Made by a program: the position numbers and the translations under genes
Source: Chromatiaceae bacterium
GTDB lineage: Bacteria; Pseudomonadota; Gammaproteobacteria; Chromatiales; Chromatiaceae
Length of the DNA: 64,000 bases
Assembly (NCBI GenBank): GCA_024235255.1
Contig: JACKMT010000001.1
Coordinates: forward strand, 1,116,001 to 1,180,000
Direction: 5' to 3'
Notes under the pieces: generated by a model
Databases searched by the model: none
What the model was told of the DNA's origin: nothing
What the model saw: the letters and a program-made list of their open reading frames with translations, nothing else
Shown here: piece after piece, positions 8,888 to 17,660 of the stretch
How the letters are laid out: each line of letters starts with the position of its first letter
How positions within the stretch are numbered: the first letter of the stretch is position 1

Positions 8888-10192
8888 TCAGATCAGACTC
8901 AGCCATTCGCGTATTTCGGCGTCGCTGGACTGGCGCAGCTCGACACCCCGGCGGATGCGGCTGTTGCGCGACAGATCGTAGGCACTGAGCTCAGGATAGG
9001 CCTTGTACCAGACTTCCGAGGGAAGCTGATGGCGCCGCAGGGTATATTTGAACTCCTGTTCCCGCTCCGCGCCCTGTTTGATCAGCCAGCGGGTTCTCGG
9101 ATAGCCGACCCCGTTGCTGAAGACCAGATTCAGCCCCCAGGCCACCTTGTTGATGAAGTCATCCATGTAGCTCTCCAGGCTGCCGTCGTAGTTGCTGGCA
9201 AAGAAGAGCCTGCGGTTGTTGTCCAGCAGCACCCAGCGTGCGAAATGGATGGTCCTGACGCGCGTCAGAAAACCGCGCCGGTAGACATGCCGCGCCGAGT
9301 AGTCCAGCAGCAGCAGCGCAATCTTCAGCAGCCCCAGCCGGAACAAGCCCGGCTTCACATCACCCAGCACATTGAAATGGTTGGTGATATTGCGGTCCTC
9401 TTGGATCGACAGGCGCGCGATATGGCCGCGGCCGGGGCGGATCACAAGCTCCGGGTCGGATTCTTCCAATACACGCAGGCGCCAGACAAGATAGGGGGAG
9501 GCGATCAGCAACAGCGGGGCAACGAGCAACAGCAGCAAGGGTACCCCGAGCATGTGCAGCAGGTTTCTGACGCGCCAGTTGAACGGTGCGGCTGCCGGCG
9601 GCGAGAGCCTGATGCGGCCCGCGGCTTTTTCCAGTTCGACATGGGTGAGCAGGCGCTGCCGCAGCGCTCGGCTGTTCTCCCGCCCCACCTCGTCCACGAT
9701 CTCCGCCAGATGGTCGGAGAGCGTCCGGTGCAGCGCCGCCTCCTCGTGCACCTGTTGCACCGTTCTGCCGATCCAGTTGATGTAGTTGGCGCTGGGTTTG
9801 ACGCTGAACAGCTTCATCCACTGCAGCAGGTCGCCGCCGGTGCCGACGAACCCCTTGCAGTGCGAGAATATCCGGCGCAGCCCCGGACCGGCCTGCTCGG
9901 CGAGCTGTTCCAGAAAAGAGCCGGCATCGCCGTCGCAGTCGCCGAGGAAGACCAGCGCCGGCTGCCAAGGATAGGGCGACATGCCATAGCTTCTCAGTTC
10001 GCCCGAGGTGAGGGCTTCCAGGATCACGAAGCGCGCCACGTGCAGCCGGTCGAAACGCCCGAACGGGACCAGTTCGTTCTCCGGGTCGGCCTGGCCGAAA
10101 CGGCTCTCCATCGTGCCCAGCAGCTCGCGCAGCCGGGCCATCCGATCTGTCTCGATCGGGGCCAGAATCATGAAGGTCGACTGGGGTGTCAT
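8888..10192 (-). CDS. Membrane-linked protein of unknown function with an internal repeat
   Basis: 434 residues from ATG at 10192; the frame stays open upstream, but only this start begins the conserved part (MTPQSTFMILAPI). I do not recognise a named family. Two diverged copies of one module flank a central hydrophobic segment (about residues 200-225, LLHMLGVPLLLLLVAPLLLI). The N-terminal copy reads LHVARFVILEA ... PALVFLGDCDGD ... FLEQL ... RIFSHCKGF; the C-terminal copy reads IHFARWVLLD ... RLFFASNYDGS ... YMDDFI ... LVFSNGVGYP. The layout resembles duplicated ferredoxin-like folds, as in the DyP/chlorite-dismutase superfamily, but this is only a suggestion. It sits 12 bp before the DyP gene. 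Confidence 0.75.
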   Translation of the reverse strand: MTPQSTFMILAPIETDRMARLRELLGTMESRFGQADPENELVPFGRFDRLHVARFVILEALTSGELRSYGMSPYPWQPALVFLGDCDGDAGSFLEQLAEQAGPGLRRIFSHCKGFVGTGGDLLQWMKLFSVKPSANYINWIGRTVQQVHEEAALHRTLSDHLAEIVDEVGRENSRALRQRLLTHVELEKAAGRIRLSPPAAAPFNWRVRNLLHMLGVPLLLLLVAPLLLIASPYLVWRLRVLEESDPELVIRPGRGHIARLSIQEDRNITNHFNVLGDVKPGLFRLGLLKIALLLLDYSARHVYRRGFLTRVRTIHFARWVLLDNNRRLFFASNYDGSLESYMDDFINKVAWGLNLVFSNGVGYPRTRWLIKQGAEREQEFKYTLRRHQLPSEVWYKAYPELSAYDLSRNSRIRRGVELRQSSDAEIREWLSLI

Positions 10193-10227
10193 CGATCGTT
10201 GTCCGCTGTACGCATCGGCAGACCGCC

Positions 10228-10683
10228 TCAACCGGGATCGGTGCGCGTCAGCGCGAAATCGAGGATGCGCGTCTTGCGCCACCACACCTTGCCCAGGTAG
10301 ACGCCCGGCTCCACTTCGCGTATCTCGTCGCGCACCAGTTTGGCGAAGAATGAGGTCTTCGAGTAGTCGATGACGATGGTCTCCCTGCCGTCGAGCCAGC
10401 TGTTGTCGCGGTACACCTTGGCGACGATGAAGGTCAGACTGAACGGGGTGATCTTGTTGACCAGCACGCCCGCCTGGCCGTCGGCCGAGAAGATATCGAA
10501 TACCTTCCCCTGCCATGCGAACAGGCGCGCAAACGCGGCCACCGCCTTCGACAGCGGCGAGCCGGCCAGTATCGCGGTACCGTGCGTATCGCCGCGGGGC
10601 ATCTCACCCGCCTGCGCACTGCTGTATATTTCGTCGAGCTCCTCTCGGGAGAGGCTCAACCACTTCTCGACCGTGCTGTGCAT
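10228..10683 (-). CDS. Unknown 151-residue protein in the peroxidase operon
   Basis: I cannot assign a family. Visible features: an N-terminal helix (VEKWLSLSREELDEIYSSA), then a mixed alpha/beta part with GKVFDIFSADG, NKITPFSLTFIVAKVY, WLDGRETIVIDYSKTS, a charged VRDEIREVEPGVYLGKVWW and a last strand ILDFALT. The alternating hydrophobic strands and the closing motif suggest a small beta-barrel or lipocalin-like binding protein (inference). There is no signal peptide. It starts 2 bp after the stop of the catalase-fold lipoprotein and lies 35 bp before the next gene, so it belongs to the operon. Confidence 0.75.
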   Translation of the reverse strand: MHSTVEKWLSLSREELDEIYSSAQAGEMPRGDTHGTAILAGSPLSKAVAAFARLFAWQGKVFDIFSADGQAGVLVNKITPFSLTFIVAKVYRDNSWLDGRETIVIDYSKTSFFAKLVRDEIREVEPGVYLGKVWWRKTRILDFALTRTDPG

Positions 10684-10685
10684 CG

Positions 10686-11723
10686 CTACTCCTTGTTGCG
10701 CAATGTTGCTGCGTTTTCGTACACCACCCGGCGGACCTGATTCATTCTCCCCAGCGGTTCGTGCGCCCTGAGACTCTGCCAGGGATTGAAGCTGCTGCGC
10801 TCGCAGGCCGCCAGCGAGGCCGGATCGTCGAATAGCTGCTGTTTGATAACGATGGTCGCCACCGTCTCGAACGGCGAGCGCTGCTCGTCCCAGATGATCG
10901 ACGCATCCTCGATCGGCATGCTGTCGGGATCGGCCTGCCGCTGTACACCAAAAAGAAAACAGGCGTCCGTCCGCTGCAGATGCGCCTTGACCGCCGCTCT
11001 GAGCTGATGCTCGCCGGGATCGACGGCGCTGGCCGTGGTGTAGTCGGAACAGGGCGTGACTGAATACTTGACGGCCTGATCCCGGCCCTCGCCAAGGCGG
11101 AACGGAACCGTGCTCCAGTAGCGGATATCCAGCGGACTCAGGTGCCGCTGGCGCGCCTTGGCAACTATTGCGAGCGATTTTGGACGCGGCTGTACGGGAT
11201 TCAGAAAGAACTTCAGCTCATCGCCGGACTGCCTGGCACGGATGAAGGCGAGGAACTCCTCCGGGGTGGAGACAAACAGCGCCGGGTAACTGTTCAACAG
11301 AAAATCCTGTCGGCCCGGTTCGCCCCAGAGCACCTCCCCCGCCACCTGTGAAACGCGTATCGATAGGCCGCGGATATCTTTCCGCGAGTCGTCCTGCTCG
11401 CTGGCGCTGGCAAACCGCAGCATCGCCGGATAACTGGCCGGCCGGGCAAAAATGCCCTGTTTCAGTGCCTCAGGGATATCCCCGTGGACACGAAACTCGC
11501 CGCTCAGGCAGGCGATGCTCTTCGACTGGTTGAAGCGGGGAATGACGCCATTGCGCTGCTCAGCCAGCGTGACCGCCGCAATGCCCTGGCTCATCTCATC
11601 GGCCAACTGATCGAGCGCGGTGCGCTGCTCGGGGCCGACGCACCCGGTAAGCAGGAGCGCCGCCAGCATGCAGCTGACCGGCAGGTTGTGATCCGTTAGC
11701 GGTTTTCGACCCTTTCTATCCAT
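10686..11723 (-). CDS. Catalase-fold lipoprotein lacking the distal His
   Basis: About 345 residues from ATG 11723 (GTG 11735 is also possible). A lipobox, MLAALLLTGC, predicts membrane anchoring outside the cytoplasm. The catalase-family core IFARPASYPAMLRFAS and the proximal R-x-x-x-Y (RRVVY near the C-terminus) are present. The segment matching the distal KTHGIVRAE of the paralogue at 6165-7364 reads KSIACLSGE, so the haem-pocket His is replaced. That would spoil normal catalase chemistry and suggests altered chemistry or a binding role. It lies 86 bp after the large haem peroxidase and 2 bp before the next operon gene. Confidence 0.78.
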   Translation of the reverse strand: MDRKGRKPLTDHNLPVSCMLAALLLTGCVGPEQRTALDQLADEMSQGIAAVTLAEQRNGVIPRFNQSKSIACLSGEFRVHGDIPEALKQGIFARPASYPAMLRFASASEQDDSRKDIRGLSIRVSQVAGEVLWGEPGRQDFLLNSYPALFVSTPEEFLAFIRARQSGDELKFFLNPVQPRPKSLAIVAKARQRHLSPLDIRYWSTVPFRLGEGRDQAVKYSVTPCSDYTTASAVDPGEHQLRAAVKAHLQRTDACFLFGVQRQADPDSMPIEDASIIWDEQRSPFETVATIVIKQQLFDDPASLAACERSSFNPWQSLRAHEPLGRMNQVRRVVYENAATLRNKE

Positions 11724-11821
11724 GTTCAGTAACACCGACAGTCGTTATTCCAAACAATTCGTTGTCTGCGCAAGGCTCTCCCGGATGGCCAGGCTTGGCG
11801 ATGACCCACCGGGAGAGGCGG

Positions 11822-14746
11822 CTACTGGCTGCCGAATGCGGGATCTGACTCGGCGCCCGGACGCGGCTTCCAGGAGAGGTCGTAGTACGCCCCCCGCTCC
11901 CGTGCCCAGGGATCGAACACGTTCTTCACCGGCATCAGCTCCTCCTTCAGGCTGGGTACGTTCCTCATTAGCAGCCGCTTGAGCGGTGACACGGCCATGC
12001 GGTGGCCGTTGACCTCCTCCGGCTCCATGCAGGCTTCGCTGCCGTTCGCCTGTTTAGCCAACGGATAGGGGCACTCCGCCAACGGTCCGTTGTCGACCAC
12101 CCAGTCGTAGCCGAGTCTGGAGTAGAACTCGGGACGGAAGCTGGAGGTGAAGAAACGGTCGCTGAAGAGCCGACGCGATGCGTTGATGATGAAGATATGG
12201 AACTGCGTCTCCGAGATGGCAAAGCCGTGCGGCCGGGTGTATTCGGCCAGCCAGCCGACGATATTGTCCACATCCTCGATGTTGTCCACCACCGAGCCGT
12301 GCGGATGACCGAGGCAGTCGTTGATGAAGCTGCCGTCGGCATTGCGCTGCACCGTCGATATCACCTTGCCGGCGTCGCAGACATGGGTGCCGTAGATCTC
12401 GCGCATGCGCTTGACGCTCTCCTGCTGATGCAGGCGCCAGGGATGACCCTCCGGCAGATGCTGATCGACGAAATCGTCAAAGCCGGTCAGTGTCTTCAGA
12501 CCGATCTGACGGCGGAATTCGTTGAAGCGCGGCACACCCCGTTCGCGGTCGCGAATCAGATCCAGCGCCACTATATCGAGCTTCCTGGTGGCGGAGTCGA
12601 GGTGCGGCATCGGCAGATCCTGCAGAAACTGCGGGTGGTTACGCAGATGCAGCAGCCCGAGACGCTGTCGGCCCATGCTCAATGCCCAGTTGTCGATGCC
12701 GCGCTGATGCATCTGTTTGCTGGCGCCCGCCCGCACCGTATCCAGCACCGGAATTTTCAATTGGATGTCGTTCGGTTTTGCCACCTCGCGGAACTCGATC
12801 AGGTCCGGCACCAGCGGATGCAGCCGGTAGACCGAGGTGAACTCTTCCGGAAAGTTGAAGGGCGAGCCGAAGTGATTGATGCCGCCGTTGACATCCTCCT
12901 CCAGCTTGTTCAGGTCCCAGTCGTCCCACTTCCACCAGAGCAGGCCCCTTGGCTTACTGTTGCCGAGACCGAAAATACCCGCGCCCGAGGCAAACACCGA
13001 GTAAGCGGCGTTGGCCAGCTTGGGATTGGCTGAATCGGCCAGCCTTCCGGCTTTTTCCGCAGAGGCCTGGCTGAGAAAGCTCTCATTCCGCTGCAGGATC
13101 TTCTGCAGAATCTGGGAGACTCGATCCTGCTCCAGATTGAACAGGCCGAACCAGTTGGAATTCATACCGAGAAACAAGGGTTCGTCGTACAGCAGCTGCG
13201 TGGTCCACTCGATGGTGTGAATTTTGGCGATCTCAGCTGCGACCACCAGCCGTGCCACCTGAAACAGGCGTTCGTCATCGACTGCGGCATAGCTGATGAT
13301 CCGGTCCGGATCGTCCGGGTCGCGCAGTCCGGAATCGGCCTCCGGTGTGCGCTGCTGCTGCGCGCGGAACCGGTCGACGAATGCGTTGTGCTCGCGGCTG
13401 AACAGGTTGTGGTAGAAGCTCATGCCGATGTTCCAGTTGTCCGGGAATGCAGCCGCCTCCTGTCCCTGCCACTGGGGCTGCACCGGACAATCCGCCGAAT
13501 AGCCGTCGCACCGGTACAGCAGCGGCAGGTAGCCGCCCACCACCAGCAGCTTGGCCGGATCGAGGGGATGCCGCTGCACCCGCTTGAGCGAACGCGCGTC
13601 ATAACCGTAGATCTGCGAAGCGTCCCACCAGGCGGTCACCAGATTGTTGGTGGTTTTGGGTGCGCGCTGCTGATAGCTCTGTCCGGCATGTTCGAAGGTG
13701 CCGGCCGGGCCGGTTGCGGCGTAGAGCGAAGGTTCGCGCCGATCACCTTCACGGCACCCCAGCGCGCGCGCCTCTGCCGACTGGCAGCCGACCGACTCCA
13801 GCGCCGCAGCGTTGCGCCCTTCATCGGTGTGCGAAAACCAGTCGTGTGTCATGAACTGGATCCAGAAAGCGGCAAGCACGTTGAAAAACGGCGCCTTCAG
13901 GTAATCGCAGTCGGCATCCGGCGAGTAGTTCGCCCCTCCCATACCCCGATTGCAGCCGTTGCCTGCGGGCTGCTCCCGGGTAAACAGTTTTCTGCTGATC
14001 AGCTGCGGGTCGGGCTGCAGCAGACCGATCCGGCCGCCGTGGCGGTTTCGGGTCAGCTCGTTCAGTCCCAGCCGGGGAAAGGTCGCCTCGAATTGTGCGT
14101 TGCGGGCAAAGGGCATGCCGGACGCGCCCATCATCGGGTTGATCAAATCGTTGCAGATGCCGGTCAGGGTGCGCTGAGTAATCAATTCCCCGCGGCACAG
14201 CTGTCTGCCGTCGCCGCCCACCTGCTGGTAGCTGGCGTGGTCCGGCGGCAGCCGCATCTCGTTCCAGCTTTTCAATGTTGGACCGGGCCGGCCTTCACGA
14301 CCCTTGATGTACTGCTCGAATGTACTCTGGTCGAACAGGTTGAACTTGATCAGCTCGATGCGCTGATACTCCAGATCCAGCAGTGCACCGTCGATACCAC
14401 GGCCGTTCGGCAGTATGTGTTTGCCGAGCAGCGTGATCGCTTCCCTGCCCTCCTTTTTACTGCCGGCATCGCCGGTCGCATAGTAGTTCTGCCAGTCAAC
14501 CCAAGGGCCGGCGCGGTAGCGGACCGCCTTCTCTCCACCGCGGCAGCGGGCGGTGCTCTCCGCCACCTTGCCCAGAAAACGCTGCGAACGATCATCGGGT
14601 ATTTCGAGCAGGCCGCTGTTGACGGTCTCGATACAGGCCTGGGTTTCACTTTCGGCGTTGACACCCTGCGGGCAACCCGCAGCCAGCAGGGTCAGAATAC
14701 CGTTGACAACTATCCATTTCTTATACGCTGTTGTGTACCTTCTCAT
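11822..14746 (-). CDS. Cyclooxygenase/linoleate diol synthase-like haem peroxidase
   Basis: About 974 residues; ATG 14746 is chosen because an AAGGA-type site precedes it and an N-terminal signal sequence (IVVNGILTLLAAGC, lipobox-like) follows. The distal haem motif is QFMTHDWFSH (~residue 300). The proximal region EFTSVYRLHPLVPD (~635-648) aligns with the cyclooxygenase block in which Tyr385 and His388 are spaced Y-x-x-H; this Tyr is the radical residue of fatty-acid dioxygenases and is absent from plain animal peroxidases. It is therefore likely to oxygenate fatty acids at the envelope (inference). It is first gene of a six-gene minus-strand operon and has a ~325-bp upstream region. Confidence 0.85.
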   Translation of the reverse strand: MRRYTTAYKKWIVVNGILTLLAAGCPQGVNAESETQACIETVNSGLLEIPDDRSQRFLGKVAESTARCRGGEKAVRYRAGPWVDWQNYYATGDAGSKKEGREAITLLGKHILPNGRGIDGALLDLEYQRIELIKFNLFDQSTFEQYIKGREGRPGPTLKSWNEMRLPPDHASYQQVGGDGRQLCRGELITQRTLTGICNDLINPMMGASGMPFARNAQFEATFPRLGLNELTRNRHGGRIGLLQPDPQLISRKLFTREQPAGNGCNRGMGGANYSPDADCDYLKAPFFNVLAAFWIQFMTHDWFSHTDEGRNAAALESVGCQSAEARALGCREGDRREPSLYAATGPAGTFEHAGQSYQQRAPKTTNNLVTAWWDASQIYGYDARSLKRVQRHPLDPAKLLVVGGYLPLLYRCDGYSADCPVQPQWQGQEAAAFPDNWNIGMSFYHNLFSREHNAFVDRFRAQQQRTPEADSGLRDPDDPDRIISYAAVDDERLFQVARLVVAAEIAKIHTIEWTTQLLYDEPLFLGMNSNWFGLFNLEQDRVSQILQKILQRNESFLSQASAEKAGRLADSANPKLANAAYSVFASGAGIFGLGNSKPRGLLWWKWDDWDLNKLEEDVNGGINHFGSPFNFPEEFTSVYRLHPLVPDLIEFREVAKPNDIQLKIPVLDTVRAGASKQMHQRGIDNWALSMGRQRLGLLHLRNHPQFLQDLPMPHLDSATRKLDIVALDLIRDRERGVPRFNEFRRQIGLKTLTGFDDFVDQHLPEGHPWRLHQQESVKRMREIYGTHVCDAGKVISTVQRNADGSFINDCLGHPHGSVVDNIEDVDNIVGWLAEYTRPHGFAISETQFHIFIINASRRLFSDRFFTSSFRPEFYSRLGYDWVVDNGPLAECPYPLAKQANGSEACMEPEEVNGHRMAVSPLKRLLMRNVPSLKEELMPVKNVFDPWARERGAYYDLSWKPRPGAESDPAFGSQ

Positions 14747-15072
14747 AATCCTTCCCTCGTAATTACAGGATGAGACGCTGCCTGCCAGCAGACGACACAG
14801 CATTGACTGCATGCTTCCCAGACCGTGCAGGTTCGATTAGTGACCGACTGTTTTTTATAAGAATTTGGCTCTGACTATATGCCAGTTTGTAAGAAATACA
14901 AGGCGTTAAAAAACAGGGAATATTCAGTAATGCGGTGAAACGATAACGACTGCACAATTCACACAGCTGTTAACCCGGGGAAAACGGATTCCGCTTGCGC
15001 CTCGCCATATTGTCCGCAAGCAAAAATTATTGGAGAGTTTATTCAAATAAACGACCGGTACGAGTTGCACGC
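14747..15072. other. Divergent intergenic region upstream of the peroxidase operon
   Basis: No gene is seen. The stretch separates the minus-strand peroxidase operon from a plus-strand cyclotransferase gene and should carry both promoters. Bases 14840-14920 are AT-rich. I could not pin down a convincing sigma-70 pair or operator. Confidence 0.4.
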
Positions 15073-15588
15073 ATGATCCATTATTTTGCCTACGGTTCTA
15101 ATCTGCATCCGCTGCGCTTGATCGAACGGGTACCTTCGGCGCAACTGGTAGCCGCAGCGGAGTGCCGACAACATCGCCTCAGGTTTAACAAAACAAGCGT
15201 CGATGGCTCAAGCAAGTGCAACATGCTCGGTACGGACAGTGAAGCCGACTTGGTGTATGGGGCGATTTACCGTCTGCACGCAGCACATAAGGCCGACCTC
15301 GATGCATTTGAAGGCAGAGGTGCGGGATATGAGGATGCCCGGATCCTCGTTTCCAGCAACGAAAAACAGTACCGTTGTTTTACCTACCTTGCACAACCGA
15401 CCCATATCACCGAAAACTTGAAGCCCTATCGCTGGTACAAACAGCTGGTCTGCCTGGGGGCGAAATACCTACATTTTCCCGCTGCCTATATTGCATCGAT
15501 CGAAAGCGTAACTTCGATAGAAGATCCCGACCTGGACAGGCGAAGAAAAAATGATGCGCTCATAGCACGTATTCTGAACTACCGCTGA
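15073..15588 (+). CDS. Gamma-glutamylcyclotransferase-like (AIG2/GGCT fold) protein
   Basis: 171 residues from ATG 15073. The N-terminal MIHYFAYGSNLHPLRL carries the YGSN phosphate/substrate-binding loop that defines the GGCT-like fold, and DAFEGRGAGYEDARI contains the acidic catalytic region (Glu in FEGRG). Family members release 5-oxoproline from gamma-glutamyl compounds in the cytosol or modify gamma-glutamylamines; the substrate here cannot be told. It is a stand-alone plus-strand gene, convergent with the carboxylase operon. An earlier in-frame start at 14995 is possible but adds residues outside the family. Confidence 0.8.
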   Translation: MIHYFAYGSNLHPLRLIERVPSAQLVAAAECRQHRLRFNKTSVDGSSKCNMLGTDSEADLVYGAIYRLHAAHKADLDAFEGRGAGYEDARILVSSNEKQYRCFTYLAQPTHITENLKPYRWYKQLVCLGAKYLHFPAAYIASIESVTSIEDPDLDRRRKNDALIARILNYR

Positions 15589-15626
15589 CGGTAACATCAC
15601 CTGCTCTCCCGGCATTTTCTTGCATT

Positions 15627-17651
15627 TCAGCCGCTCGCGGAGGGTGGGGCGAATTCCAGCAGCGGTTCGTCCGTCTCCACCGCCTGCCCCGGACTCACCG
15701 CGATGCTTTCCACCACACCCTCCCTTGGCGAGGGGATTGCGCTCTCCATCTTCATCGATTCGATGCGCACAAGTTCCTGCCCGCGGCGTACGTAACTCCC
15801 CGCTTCGACGTTGACCGCAACCACCAACCCCGGCATCGGGCAACGCAGATAATTCTCCTCGGTCTCCTCCTTGAGCCGAGGCATATACGCAGCGAGCTCC
15901 CATTCACGCGGCGAATAGATCTCGAAATTGCGCACAATACCGCAGTAAGCAGCCTGTATGTGGTGCTCCTGATGCTTTGCCCGGAACATATGGTTTTGGC
16001 CGTTGATTTTCAATTTCAACCGGCGACGATAAAACTCGAACGGCGGCGTCACCACCTCATATCCCGCAGCGTCCACCCAAATGCGCCATCTCTGCGCTTC
16101 CCCGGTACTTTCGACCCGGGTTTTGAAGACGCCATCCGATACCTGGACGACATAGTCGTAGCGCCTGCGCAGCACCCGCTTGCCGCCTACCTGCGCGATC
16201 ATAGGCATCAGCGAGTCGTGAACCAGGCGCTGACGGAAATGGTAGATCGTCGTAACGGCGATCACCATGTAGTGCAGCTGTTCCCGCGGCGGCGGTTGTT
16301 TCGCTCTTCCGCCGTCGAAGTGCTCCTCGATAAACCGGGTCGAGAGGTCGCCCCCGGCAAAGGCGTCATGCGCAACAATGGCGTTGGCAAAATCGATATT
16401 GGTGGTAATGCCGGCCACGTGGTAGCTGTTGAGTGCCTGGATCAACGTCTTTCGCGCCTGCTCGCGATCTGCGCCGAAGCCGATGATCTTGGCCAGCAGC
16501 GAGTCGTAATGGATATTGATGACACTGCCGGCGGTCACGCCGTCATCGACACGGATGTTGCGGCCCCGGGGTGCGGCATAGCGGGTGATCATGCCGGTCG
16601 TCGGGAAAAAGTCGCGGGATGGATCCTCGGCGCAGATGCGCGCCTCGATCGCCCAACCCTGCGGCCGCAGCTCCTCCTGCTTCAGCGGCAGAGGCTCGCC
16701 GTTCGCCACGCGCAGCTGCAGCTCCACCAGATCGACGCCGAACACCCACTCGGTGACTGTGTGTTCCACCTGCAGCCGGGTGTTCATCTCCAGAAAATAG
16801 AAACTTTTATCTTCATCCAGGATGAACTCCACCGTCCCGGCGTTGGTGTATCCGGCCTCGCGTGCAAGCGCGCAGGCAACCTGTCCCATCTGCTGCCGCA
16901 GCTGTTCGTCGAGCGCCAGCGAGGGGCACTCCTCAATCACCTTCTGGTAACGGCGCTGAACCGAGCACTCGCGTTCGCCCAGGAACAACACACTGCCGTG
17001 CCGGTCAGCGATGATCTGGATCTCGATATGGCGCGGCCGCGCGATATAACGCTCTATGAAGATGCGGTCGTCGGAGAAGCTTTTACGAGTCTCGTCCTGA
17101 CAGGCCAGCAGCGCACCGGGGAGCTGCTCGTCACTGTTGACGATACGCATGCCGCGACCGCCGCCGCCGGCGGCAGGCTTGAGTAGCAGCGGAAAGCCGA
17201 CTTGTCCCGCAATGCGTTTCGCCTCATCCAGATCCGAGAGTGGTTCATGATGACCGGGAACCACCGGCACGCCGCTGCGGATGGCCAGCGCCTTGGAGGC
17301 CATCTTGTCCCCCAGCATGGCGATCGCTTCCGGCGACGGTCCGATGAAAACCACACCCGCATCCATGGTCATGCGGGCGAACTGTGCATTCTCGGAGAGA
17401 AAGCCGTAGCCCGGGTGAATCGCCTGGCAGCCACGGCTCAACGCGGCTTCGATGAGTTTCTCTTTCACCAGGTAGGATTGCGAGGCAGGCGCCGGACCGA
17501 GAAACACCGCTTCGTCCGCTTCGCGTACATGCGGCGAACGAAAATCCACGTCGGAGTATACGGCGACCGTTGCCACGCCCAGTTTGCGGCAGGTACGGAT
17601 CACCCGCAGTGCGATCTCTCCCCGGTTTGCAATCAGGATTTTGTCAAACAT
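15627..17651 (-). CDS. pccA: Acyl-CoA carboxylase biotin carboxylase/BCCP subunit (PccA-type)
   Basis: 674 residues. Biotin carboxylase domain ~1-450 (MFDKILIANRGEIALRVIRT; ATP-grasp glycine loop KPAAGGGGRGM; EMNTRLQVEH), a PCC/MCC-type linker ~455-600, and a C-terminal biotinyl domain with ESMKMES (Lys near residue 630), in place of the commoner AMKM. It carboxylates biotin with ATP and bicarbonate and passes it to the carboxyltransferase encoded 10 bp upstream. The pair fits propionyl-CoA carboxylase, for odd-chain or branched acid breakdown; acetyl- or methylcrotonyl-CoA cannot be excluded. Confidence 0.88.
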   Translation of the reverse strand: MFDKILIANRGEIALRVIRTCRKLGVATVAVYSDVDFRSPHVREADEAVFLGPAPASQSYLVKEKLIEAALSRGCQAIHPGYGFLSENAQFARMTMDAGVVFIGPSPEAIAMLGDKMASKALAIRSGVPVVPGHHEPLSDLDEAKRIAGQVGFPLLLKPAAGGGGRGMRIVNSDEQLPGALLACQDETRKSFSDDRIFIERYIARPRHIEIQIIADRHGSVLFLGERECSVQRRYQKVIEECPSLALDEQLRQQMGQVACALAREAGYTNAGTVEFILDEDKSFYFLEMNTRLQVEHTVTEWVFGVDLVELQLRVANGEPLPLKQEELRPQGWAIEARICAEDPSRDFFPTTGMITRYAAPRGRNIRVDDGVTAGSVINIHYDSLLAKIIGFGADREQARKTLIQALNSYHVAGITTNIDFANAIVAHDAFAGGDLSTRFIEEHFDGGRAKQPPPREQLHYMVIAVTTIYHFRQRLVHDSLMPMIAQVGGKRVLRRRYDYVVQVSDGVFKTRVESTGEAQRWRIWVDAAGYEVVTPPFEFYRRRLKLKINGQNHMFRAKHQEHHIQAAYCGIVRNFEIYSPREWELAAYMPRLKEETEENYLRCPMPGLVVAVNVEAGSYVRRGQELVRIESMKMESAIPSPREGVVESIAVSPGQAVETDEPLLEFAPPSASG

Positions 17652-17660
17652 GGTTGCACC

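Noticed and set aside
9029..10300. Long plus-strand open frame of ~423 codons antisense to the peroxidase operon
   Set aside because: No start signal or motif; Gln/Arg-rich composition typical of shadow frames. The same holds for antisense frames at 13217-14773, 15960-17186, 17871-19232 and across tolA at 38165-39001.
10193..10516. Upstream extension of the 434-residue unknown protein
   Set aside because: The extension lies antisense/out of frame over the neighbouring 151-residue gene and reads as Arg/Gln-rich shadow sequence.
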